DNA of 64,000 nucleotides, taken from the NCBI GenBank assembly GCA_036873755.1, contig JAVTVY010033752.1, forward strand, positions 1-64,000, given 5' to 3'. Source of the stretch: Hanleya hanleyi. Taxonomy: Eukaryota > Mollusca > Polyplacophora > Lepidopleurida > Hanleyidae. The first letter of the stretch is position 1; every line of letters starts with the position of its first letter. A model generated the notes under the pieces. The model searched no databases, was not told the DNA's origin, and saw nothing but the letters and a program-made list of their open reading frames with translations. Both the position numbers and the translations under genes were made by a program. Below are positions 52,710 to 61,629 of the stretch, in pieces.

Positions 52710-53302
52710 TGATTTTTCACTTTTTATATTGGGGTCATTGTAAGACTATTTGCATTGCCCTAGATGTAAGGGATCCAGATAGTGGTCATGGGCGACCTAA
52801 AAAATGATGATTATTTTTCCGTTGAAAAGTCATATGAAAATAACATTCAAAGACATGACGAAGTTATAATATGCATATGGTAGTCAATTGGAGAAATACA
52901 ATTTATGCATGAAAAACTAGGTAAATAACTTGAGTGACTTGGGTTTTAATAAAAGATGAAATGTTTAGCTACCGGCAATTTTTTAATTATAACTCCGCAA
53001 TGGAAACGAATTAGGAAATAAGTCTTATATGTATATATAGATGATCCTATCGGCATCATTTTGAGTCCATCTGCATAATCCTCTAGGTGAAAAGGAACAT
53101 GGATTAATTCAAAATGGCGCCCATGAGGCGTCATCAGAAATTTGCGGCTCTTTTCGTTTTTCGCGTTTTTCTGCTTTCAAGGACAGGAAAATACTAATAT
53201 TCGAAATACAATAATAATTCTGTAACATACCGAGCAATTTTTAACAAAATTTGAGTAGGGGCGTGGCGATACCACTCAAATCGTCCAGGTCACATAGGGT
53301 TA
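52710..53302 (-). mobile_element. TTAA-family MITE, inverted decayed copy
   Basis: TTGGGGTCATTGTAAGACTATTTGC (52730) and, on the other strand near the right end, ACCCTATGTGACCTGGACGA match ends and interior of the family. CATTTTGAGTCCATCTGCAT and AATTCAAAATGGCGCCCATG also fit. The final TTAA is mutated. Confidence 0.5.
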
Positions 53303-53812
53303 TGGGTTGGTCCTATCCTAGTCAGTGTCTTTTTCCAAGGCGGGTCCAGACTACCTTTTTGACTTATACTATGTATTATTTATAATGCATGATGACAATA
53401 AATTCATCGTCATTAAAAAAGAGAAACAATTGGGTAATTGTATTCAGGCAAGAAACTACCGGTGCCGATCAAATTAATTCACTCAAGTACAACAAGGGAA
53501 TGAAATATTGCGGTCATTTGATTTTACAAATATATGTATGCAGATGTAGATGGTGTTCTAAGCAAAAATTTGCATGAACCTTGGTAATGTCTCAGAGTCG
53601 GGGCATGACGAACTGGTAACTGGTTGTCCTCTAAAGGCTCAGCGTATCCGGGTCATAATAACTTTACCAGGGTAGTTCAGGTAAGTGTATTGTATCAAAC
53701 ATTTCTACCCCAATTTCCATTCATTCTACGCAAATCATCTGCGTTTACAGTAGTGCACAATTGACCGGCCGGGCCACATGAGCAAGGACTAGGGAGCCAG
53801 GAGCAGTGAATT

Positions 53813-53884
53813 AATCACCGGAAGTGACGTAAATACCGGAAATGACTTAATCACCGGAAGTGACGTAATCATCAGAAGTGATGC
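53813..53884 (+). repeat. Four 18-bp tandem units with ETS/CRE-like words
   Basis: AATCACCGGAAGTGACGT (53813), AAATACCGGAAATGACTT, AATCACCGGAAGTGACGT and AATCATCAGAAGTGATGC run head to tail, immediately before the relic hexon block NGDYKAKPF. Confidence 0.85.
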
Positions 53885-54312
53885 TGTGAACGGAGACTAT
53901 AAAGCCAAGCCATTCAGCTTCCGTCGTTTCAATCTCACCAGTATCTCGATTTATGCTGATGAAGCAAGCGCGCCACGCCGACCCTTCCATACAAACAAAC
54001 TACGAGACATATCCCAAAAGTCGTGCTGTATCTCGGCATATCTCAGGTTTTTCGACGTCACTGGAAAGACATGGAGCAACTTTGGGAATGAAATAGTGCC
54101 AGAAGACTTTCCCAGATGATACGCATTGTAGGTGTTTAAAGTTAGAATCATCATTTGAATCTGCAAACGATTCAAAACTTGCACACAATGCCTACGATCG
54201 ACTGGAGGTAACATTTGGAGTTGCCAGAATGTACAAACTCCGTAGTATATACTGAATTCCCAACTCATTTTGAAATGGATCCTAATAGGAACATAATGTA
54301 CGATCAACGATA
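53880..54312 (+). pseudogene. Relic hexon-like major capsid gene, C-terminal part
   Basis: NGDYKAKPFSFRRFNLTSIS, IYADEASAPRRPF, ISAYLRFFDVTGKTWSNFGN and, after a stop, LAHNAYDRLEVTFGVARMYK match in order the C-terminal third of Polinton hexon proteins (the '.NG.Y..NPF.F..F....L..YVDG', 'Y..LF..TG' and 'T..FGV' region). The N-terminal two thirds are not seen upstream. It is followed directly by a protease relic, the order seen at 39.8 kb. Confidence 0.75.
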
Positions 54313-54321
54313 AATACTAAC

Positions 54322-54627
54322 GAGTTACTGTGTCAGACACATTCCGATCCACATGTAAAAATAGAAGTCGAACTTTTCCATGCAGATCAGATTCCAACGC
54401 GTGTGATTAAGAGACACTGCGGCTATATCACGTATACCGAACATTCTGACTTGAATGGAAGTCATTGGGATCTGTTTTATTTCCGTGGAAACATTGGATA
54501 TTTCTTCCTGTCATGCGGACACCATCCAGACTTTTATAGTTCAGACTTGTCGCACATGTGGACATTTTGTCCATACTCATTACAACTAGTTCGGTGTATA
54601 CCTCACGATACAGTTTTCATTTCATAA
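54322..54627 (+). pseudogene. Relic adenain-like maturation protease
   Basis: About 101 open codons ending at 54625-54627. LFHADQIPTRVIKRHCGYI matches the adenovirus-type 'F..D.LP..V....GYI.NTD' start; DLNGSHWDLFYF holds the catalytic His region; NIGYFFLSCGHHPDFY is the 'FFDSYG.PP' region with the acidic residue replaced; the end, RCIPHDTVFIS, lacks the catalytic Cys of the usual 'VCG.YC.FF'. Thus a recognisable but probably inactive protease. The family cleaves virion precursor proteins during maturation. Confidence 0.68.
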
Positions 54628-54684
54628 TGATTGTGATGTGTATGACTTTATTATCATATAATTCCTGCCCCATCATGTAAATAG

Positions 54685-54765
54685 CAAGCGTCAGATCCGA
54701 CATTCAATATCCAGCCGTCGTCCGTAGAAGAATTTTCACATTAATAATCGAAAGACATGTTTCGT
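54685..54765 (+). repeat. ~80-bp dispersed block, one of three copies
   Basis: AAGCGTC, CCAGCCGTCGTCC, GAATTTTC and AATCGAAAGAC are shared, in order, with 31050-31130 and 57278-57350. The nature of the block is unknown. Confidence 0.5.
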
Positions 54766-55230
54766 TTGACGGTTTAGCACCAACTCCAAATGTGTATGAA
54801 TTAAAAATGATAAAAACACAAGATGGCTTCCTACAAGAGAGCAGCAGCAAACAGTTTTCAATGATGCCAGCAAAATATGACGATATATTTTAGCCTGTAT
54901 TACTGAATGGTATATTAATACAAGATATTGGAATGTATCTTCTTTCGTTCTGATCCGAGGAACAGGGGTTACAAATCTCGTTCCGTTCTCGTTGAACTTG
55001 TTCCGGTTCTGGGTTATGAAGACCCCAATTTTCAACATTCTCGCAGTCGCGTCCTTTCCTGTGAAGTCGGCGTTCGTTACTATTTTCATGTGTTCGCATA
55101 CTGCATGGAATATATTTTCAGTGCAGGTATGTGTCGAAGTATTATTCACATTTTTCTCGTCTAATGAACTTGATGCAATGAGTTCTTGGGGACTCCGCCT
55201 CGCCGAATAGTACACTATTTCCACGTTCAC
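54736..55230 (-). CDS. Uncharacterised minus-strand ORF, related to 58285-58569
   Basis: A 164-codon ORF containing NADFTGKD...LKIGVFITQNRNK. The shorter ORF at 58285-58569 has YFEDFTNNHKELKIGICTSG at a comparable place. DNA around TCCCAATTTTCAAC (58430) and CCCCAATTTTCAAC (55022) is also similar. Both may be fragments of one duplicated unit, of unknown nature. No family recognised, and both could be non-coding. Confidence 0.25.
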   Translation of the reverse strand: MNVEIVYYSARRSPQELIASSSLDEKNVNNTSTHTCTENIFHAVCEHMKIVTNADFTGKDATARMLKIGVFITQNRNKFNENGTRFVTPVPRIRTKEDTFQYLVLIYHSVIQAKIYRHILLASLKTVCCCSLVGSHLVFLSFLIHTHLELVLNRQTKHVFRLLM

Positions 55231-55283
55231 GAATCCTCTACGAACAACTATTTTGATGTTGTTACGTCATAATCACGATAATC

Positions 55284-55412
55284 ATGGATGTGAATGGCTG
55301 GCAGGAATACCTCTCTCGTTTCTATTTTGATGCTAAAGAATCGGCATCTTCCAGTTACATGCGATATGTAAGAAGCGTGGGTATGCCTATAACACAGCTT
55401 TGTCTTATCTAA
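55284..55412 (+). pseudogene. Relic Polinton integrase, N-terminal part
   Basis: ATG at 55284 opens GWQEYLSRFYFDAKESASSS then YMRYVRSVGMPITQLCLI before a stop. It corresponds to IHQVLTDLYYNPTSAAAYSG and ...AAQGISRSEV of the left integrase. The catalytic core is missing; DNA inserted from 55426 separates it from the C-terminal part. Confidence 0.5.
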
Positions 55413-55425
55413 ACCAACAGGACAG

Positions 55426-55774
55426 TCCCGAGATAGAACTCTCTAACGACAAAAGGCGCGAAACGACGTCATGGTCCATGTGACGTCACGCCGAGGTTAG
55501 GCAACGAACCATTTCTTAACATTGAAAATGCTGCAGTATTTTATTCACGGAGTTTTACGTGCGATGACTTCTGTTTGCAAATGCCTATTTAACTCCGAGA
55601 CAATAACATCTTCAACGTTTTTTGGGTACTTTGAAAGCCACAATGATAATTATTGTCCGGGTTTTGCAGTACAACCAATGTTGAAGCATTACCCGGTGCC
55701 TAACCTTGACCCGACGTCACGTGGGCAATGACATCGTTTCGCGCCTTTCATAACTAAAGAGTTCTATCTCGGGA
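55426..55774. mobile_element. 349-bp MITE with long (~75-bp) inverted termini
   Basis: TCCCGAGATAGAACTCT (from 55426) and its exact complement (ending 55774) start ~75-bp imperfect inverted arms that also share AAAGGCGCGAAACGA, TGACGTC and GGTTAGGCA. No coding region. A target duplication is not obvious. Confidence 0.75.
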
Positions 55775-56051
55775 GCATCATATTGTTGAGTTATCAAGTA
55801 GAGCATTGCTTTAAGAAAACTGTTCACTTTTCATTTAGGAGAAGTAGAATTATGACAAAGGGTATCAGTAATTTATGGCATACAAACCTGTCTAATGTGT
55901 TTAATACAGATTATGGTAGCAAACGATGCCAGAGTATACTGGTAAAAAGTCAGATATACTGACTGCATATTTCTAAAAGCAACGCAAGAACCAATTAAAA
56001 TGATCCCTGTGATGATTTGTATCCCAAACACGCTTTTATGCGCCTGTTCAT

Positions 56052-56600
56052 GTGGACATCTTGAATGACATGACGGCACAAGCTTTAAACCCCGAAAGAG
56101 TTACCAGGATTATCAAGAATTTCATGTACAGATACTTTACTCACACACAAACATATCGTTATAAAAGAGGTCTTGCTAGAGATTGTACAAGATTACATCA
56201 TCGTTATCAAAGGTCCGTGATACAGAGAGCCCCGATAGAAGTGAACAAAGAGAATGAATCGCTAGTTTGGAAGAGAATTATACGTGAATACGCCGAAGAA
56301 AGTTCAGGATTCAGGAGAAACAACAGGAGACAGATGTAAGTTTCGATTAGGCGATACTGTGAGAATTTCGCATACCATGTGTATTCAAAATGGATCATAC
56401 AGCATAGTGGGCGAAGGGATTGTTAAAAGTTAACCATAGGTCCGATGGTTACTTTGAAATGAACAGCAAAAGGTACAAAAGACCCGGACGCATTATGTCG
56501 TATCGAAGGGATACTGAAGCACGTCGCCATAAAAGTAGGATAGAAACAATGGTGAAATATGTAGGTTGGTCTTTAATGTCACACTCAAGGTTATTTGACT
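56052..56600 (+). pseudogene. Relic Polinton integrase, C-terminal part
   Basis: MYRYFTHTQTYRY, then HHRYQRSVIQRAPIEVNKEN and ESLVWKR match MYKYFTAQNTRRYLDV, YHRSIQRAPRTVTEGN and the following region of the left integrase. After a shift, FRLGDTVRISHTM corresponds to YKRGDTVRISKVK. Traces of the chromodomain (MVKYVGWSL) lie near 56550. Stops and shifts make it inactive. Confidence 0.75.
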
Positions 56601-56639
56601 CATATGGTGACAGCCAGTTTGGTTGGTGGAAGAAGCCGG

Positions 56640-56785
56640 AGTACCCGGTGAGAACCACCGCCCATCGGCAAGCTTTCACACATGCACCAGCGGGGCTCGA
56701 ATCCGTGCCGGTTCAGCAGTGTGAGGCTAGCGGTCACCAGCGAGGCGCCTTGGACAACTCGGCCACCGAGGACCCGTGCTCAGAA
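56640..56785 (-). mobile_element. tRNA(Leu/Ser)-like SINE head, minus strand
   Basis: Minus strand has an A-box-like TGGCCGAGTTGTCCAAGG (56748-56765) and a B-box-like GGATTCGAGCCCCG (56691-56704), with a class II tRNA-like spacing. It follows the relic integrase and its other end fades near 56640. Confidence 0.65.
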
Positions 56786-57135
56786 TTGGGGAAATAAAGT
56801 AGATCAAACTTCAAAATCTTCTCAGGTCGTCGATACAAGGAATTCAACTGTCGATCCACGTGTTGAGGGGATTAAAATGGGAACTAATACATCCATATCC
56901 CCCAACTCAGCAAGTTACAGAACGGGATAAACTGAAACTCGATAGCCAGCTTCAGAAAGTCAGCGTTCAAGTATCACTCACCTACACCCGTCAAAAAGAA
57001 ACGCCGCAAGCGAATCTGAGATTGCGAATCAGGAATTTTGAAACAAATACCACGCAACGAAGACTAATATTATCAAACAGTCGATGAAATATAAACAGCA
57101 TAATGTCGAGAACCGCTTGTAAGGTAGAAAAACCG

Positions 57136-57330
57136 CGGCTCCATCCATTTACGATGGAAGTCGCGGGATCTAACGGGAGCGGAAAACCCGTATGGATAGG
57201 TAAGACTATGCCGCAAAGAATTATCAACTGGTGTGGAAAATGCTAACCGCTTTTCAACGATATGATGAGTGAATTACAAGCGTCTGGTCCCTCACACAAC
57301 ATTCAGCCGGCTATCAAAGAATATCCGCGT
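57136..57330 (+). pseudogene. Relic Polinton packaging ATPase
   Basis: RLHPFTMEVAGSNGSGKPVW matches HPFTCLIAGPTGSGKS (Walker A with Thr to Asn and final Ser to Pro changes). IINWCGKC then a stop and PLFNDMMSEL correspond to ILWCYGAWQPAYEALARV. The rest is lost or very diverged, although LFTKDPF near 57560 recalls RLFTKGSHH. It is downstream of the relic integrase, as in the left Polinton. Confidence 0.65.
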
Positions 57331-57352
57331 TCGTAATCAAAAGACCTATTAC
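57276..57352 (+). repeat. ~80-bp dispersed block, second copy
   Basis: CAAGCGTCTGGTCC, CATTCAGCCGGCTATC and GAATATCCGCGTTCGTAATC match 31050-31130 closely and 54685-54765 more loosely. Confidence 0.6.
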
Positions 57353-57599
57353 ATATTCCCTATAACATTATTAGCACAAAATTCAAAAAGACAATCACAA
57401 TATAAACATAGGCTAATTTCCTGCAAGGGAGAAGTCACCGGTATAAAATTAGTGAAGGGCATACATTTTAATCTTGGAGATGACGCCTATTTCGATCAAG
57501 CTGTAAGAAATCTAATAATAGTGGCCAAGAAAGACACGACAATTTTAAGCCTGTTTACCAAGGATCCCTTCATGATAACTCCCCTACTGCTTATGTAGT

Positions 57600-58980
57600 A
57601 CAAAACTTATCCGGAAGTGTTATTCCACCAACAACTATTCAACACAAATTTTACCAACTTGGGATGGACTATATACACGAATAACTCAAACTTGTGTCGT
57701 GTCAAAAATTTGATTCGAAAATATGAATAAAAAAAATATTATTGTATACCGGTACACATAGAATGTTGTTAAGGGCTAACTTACTCACTCACTCGCTCAC
57801 TCATTCATTTGCATAATAGTTCGTATATATTTATGAATGCGGTAGATATAATATGAAACATTTATGTAAGAGAAAGATTGTTATTGTTTATATATGTTAA
57901 AATGTCATAAGCAACTGATCAATTAAACTTGAACTACACTATATCTGGAGTTTGTGTTATTTTTCCTTCGTTGCTCATTACAAGTATTGTTCAAACATTA
58001 TATTTGCTCCCCTTTTCTTCTCCATACTAAGGGTGGTAGGATATTACCTTCTCATCTATATTAATCATTACGTAGTGAAAAAAAGATACTCGTCAATTGA
58101 TTAATTGATTGTGATAATTACACTGTATTCGGATAGTCCATCCCGATGAGTCTGTTAGACTCTCTCCATATACCTCGCCTATCTGCAGGTCAAACATTCT
58201 TCGTACAACCACTGAGTATCAGCAAAAGTCCAGCGTTAGCTATTCCATCTTCCAAATAGAGAATCCGTCACCTTCTATAGGTTGTCAATGGAATTTCGAC
58301 CCCTTTAAACATCTCTCAAGTTTCATCGTCACGGTAGAGATATAGTTATGTGGCCGATATCTCATCATGTATCCTCGTAGCGAAAATAACGCTCGTTTCA
58401 GATCTTTCTCGGCCATTCCTGAGGTACAAATCCCAATTTTCAACTCCTTGTGGTTGTTGGTAAAATCTTCAAAGTATGGGAGTGTAACATTGATCCAATT
58501 CCATGTAAATCTTTCCCCATACGAAAGTGTACAACAGGTAATTGTAGATACAAGGTTGTATTCATCCACATTGGTCTAATGATTGAAACGAAATATGAAA
58601 AATGAAATTCTCCCCGTAGCCTTAAGTATCACCTGACGTAATAAGTAATATTTAGCCGGATGTTGCGTCATAAATAGGTCATATTACGTACTAATTAAGA
58701 CGGTTGTATTAATATAACAGATGGTATTAATCTCCACGCGTCATGTATATAATCATAAAATCAGCCGTATATAGCGCAATATGTATGTCGGTAGTAACTG
58801 TTATCGCAGTTCGCACAGCCAGCTTATATCATTCACATTGCACCTTGCGTCTATCACATTCCTCATTGTCCATATGCCCTCCTCATTTCTCATATACCCA
58901 TTCTCCCATTGTCAGAGTTGTAACCTCCTAAAATCGGTGTAACACCCTCTGACTGCACTGTGCAGAAAACATCGACGCGC
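57600..58980. other. Unassigned AT-rich DNA with an ACTC microsatellite
   Basis: CTTACTCACTCACTCGCTCAC (57779-57800) looks like a SINE tail without a recognisable body. ORFs at 58285-58569 (minus) are described with the related ORF at 54.7 kb. Confidence 0.4.
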
Positions 58981-59924
58981 ATGCGCATTCGGTCTGTATC
59001 GATTTTGATCGACACAGGAAACATGCATCTGCATACGAGAGAGATGGGACATGCATCGAATGTCTTATAATATAATTAACAAGTTTTGTGCTAAATTATC
59101 ACACAAGAACACATGCTACAACGTGTTTAGCTGCGCCTAACCCACTCCGCTCCGTTTACCAGCGGGCAATGCTGATTGGAAGAGATCCATGCGATTGTAT
59201 AACTCTTACTGTCAGATATACCCTCTGATTTCACGAATCTCATTGTCCGCTACGGTTAACCTATTCAAATCAAATCTATGTCAGCCTGACCCTGTTTACA
59301 TCGCTGCACGTGTATGGGCGTAATCGCTTGTTCCCGGAGTTGGTTAACATTTGGATGTTGATGACATCACCCATGCCGAGATATAACGCATTTTTCTCTC
59401 CAGGATTTGGGTATTCATCTCTTGCACACCGATTTAAAATTGTCTGTTTCCTTATAGTTATCAATAGGAAATTACAAGCTGATGTTTCGTACTCGTGCCC
59501 AAACTGCTCACAGTGGTTAGAACAACCACTGCATGTTTTCATTGCCGTTGACCTTGATAGGGCACATGCATTTGTTTGTCCATGACCCGATTACTCCCAT
59601 AAAGCCTCAGTGGCCGCCCAGTATAGTTCCAATATTCTACTGCCATCGGCGAGCCTGCCGTCTTTGTTGGAGTATCGTGAATTAAATTTACAGCTATAAC
59701 ACTCAAATAGATGTATTTCGCAAGCTAAGCAATAACAAATATAACGAACTAGCTGTTACATATTCAGGTTCATTCTTCATGTAAGAGTCATGAGACAATG
59801 CATACAATAGCCACGTCTGTGACCAACAATGTGTCTAGACTTGACCCTTTTCAACTGCACAAAGGATTGGACAATAGCTTCCTACTTGAAGGATCTTCCA
59901 GATTCATGACGGGACAGAAGGGGA

Positions 59925-60110
59925 CAGATTCGCCACCTCCACACATTAGAGAGCGATTGGTGGCTGGGATTAAATACGCCAGATTGCGCCAGTGGACAGG
60001 TTGATTCGTGCCAAGTAGTAAAGGGGACCAAATACACATCGAAAGTCCGTCCATTTTAATTAGTCGTCTATTTTGGAGCTTGTCAATAATCAGCAGTTAT
60101 CTCAGCACCA
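59925..60110 (+). pseudogene. Relic copy of the discoidin exon and its intron start
   Basis: GATTAAATACGCCAGATTGCG resembles the exon at 31254 around CAAGTACGCCAGACTCC. The flank CCATTTTAATTAGTCGTCTA and CTTGTCAATAATCAGCAGTT closely matches the intron start at 31500-31550 (TTCATTTTAATTCATCGTCT, CTTGTCAATATCAGCAGTTA). The exon's GAWC..WIQ part is missing. It indicates an ancient duplication of the gene region. Confidence 0.5.
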
Positions 60111-60688
60111 ATTTTCTTTTCTGCATAGTGTAGAACAAACAGAACCCTACAAAATGACCACCATTTCTCCATGATATCGATGATATATCACGCTTGAAAT
60201 AACTTTGTAATTCTCTCCATATAAAGCTCCAGTACAGTTGTTTCATGTACCATGTACATAGGGAGACGTCATAATGTATTCGTGTTGTCTAGTACAAAGG
60301 TCAACAATGCCGTGTATGGTCATAGAGGTATGCGCGGTTTATCATTTGGCCATTTCACTGGGCATATAGGATATAAGCGACACTCCCACGGACCGCCTGT
60401 TATTACTGTATTCGGCATCAATGACCTTTGTGCCAGTGAGCAGGAATACATTATTACGTCTCCCTATGCATTATTACGTCTCCCCATGCAATTGAGGCCC
60501 GGTACATAAACAATTGTACTGGCGTTTTATATGGAGAGAATTAAAAAGTTGGTTCAAGCGTGATATATTATCGATATCACAGAGAAATGGTAGTCATTTT
60601 GTAGAGTTCAGTTTGTTATACACGCTGCAAAAAAGGAGTTAACTATTGATTTTCGACAAGCTCCAAATTAGACGACTAATTAAAATGG
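60050..60688. repeat. Large inverted repeat (~265-bp arms, ~97-bp loop)
   Basis: Left arm 60050-60312 and right arm 60410-60688 are about 80-85% reverse complements: CATTTTAATTAGTCGTCTA, GATATATCACGCTTGAA, AATTCTCTCCATATAAA and GGGAGACGT.ATAATG all recur inverted. The right arm has an extra 19-20-bp duplication of the TATTACGTCTCCC word (60453-60485). Confidence 0.85.
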
Positions 60689-61295
60689 ACAGGCTATAGT
60701 CCTATGTAAACGGACACGTGCGAATAACGGAAATGAGATAATTATACCTGGGTGATAGGTTCACAGAAATCAATGCTTTGGTGCATGGGCACGATACAAA
60801 TACAGTCGCTCAGTTCCGACGGATGTAATGGGCGTATTCGATCTCACTGTATACTTTCCATGGGTCATAGTTCGTTTGACAACTTGTCTGTGAAATCTAT
60901 CCGGCATCGAAAAACTGTTCTTCAAGCACGTGCCTTATCGGAAGTACAAGAAACCAACCAATCAGCTATAGGTTTCATAACGCAAATAAATCTTTCACCT
61001 GGACGAAACCATGACCGTCTGTTATGGTGACGCGTGGTCAATGCATGCGCAAAATCAATTTTGAAGACGAGAACACTTCTCGGAATATTGGAAATCGGTA
61101 ATCCGGACATCGACTTGGAATTGGACATGTAAATAAATAATTCAATAGGAACAATCCAGGTACAGCCTCTGTCAGAGGTTGATCACATACCAGGGATTAG
61201 GGCTACTAAGGGGTGGCGAGGGACACACGTACGGGAAACTAAAGAACAAGAAACCCCGCGCCGCATCAGATGCTATCCTGTGTTGATAAAGGGTC

Positions 61296-61629
61296 ATGGA
61301 GTTTGGAATTCTGTCGTTAACAGTTGTTTTCTCCACAGTTCCATTTGCAAGAACTACTACTGGAAAAATAGAACAAGGATATTTCGATATACTTTCTGGT
61401 GTGAAAGTGAGAACTTTGAATTCCACCTCTGAAGGTGCGTCAGATTGGAGCTTTTCTCATTCCCGGGCAGGACAATGTTTTTCGGCCTGCCTTTCCAAAG
61501 AGGGTTGCTGGGCTGTGGAACTGAATATCTCGACTGTTAACAAAACGAAGATAATAGATTGTCAGTTTTTGACGCTCACTCAGCCAGTGAGTATTCTGGA
61601 AGAAAACTCCGTGTCCAAAACTGCGTTAC
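61296..61629 (+). CDS. Host first coding exon: signal peptide plus PAN/apple-like domain
   Basis: ATG 61296 opens a hydrophobic signal sequence (MEFGILSLTVVFSTVPFA), then a domain with Cys at residues 61, 65, 71 and 89 (AGQCFSACLSKEGCWAVELN and DCQFLTL). The spacing C-x3-C-x5-C-WAVELN...C resembles PAN/apple domains, which mediate protein or glycan binding in secreted proteins. The exon ends at a TTAC|GTAAGT donor after 111 codons plus one base, that is a phase 1 boundary, compatible with the phase 1 start of the discoidin exon type seen at 31254. The remaining exons are outside the window. The strong donor and signal peptide support a real gene. Confidence 0.65.

Noticed and set aside
58285..58569. 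94-codon minus-strand ORF as a gene
   Set aside because: Similarity is limited to a fragment of another orphan ORF at 54.7-55.2 kb; listed there only as a low-confidence pair.
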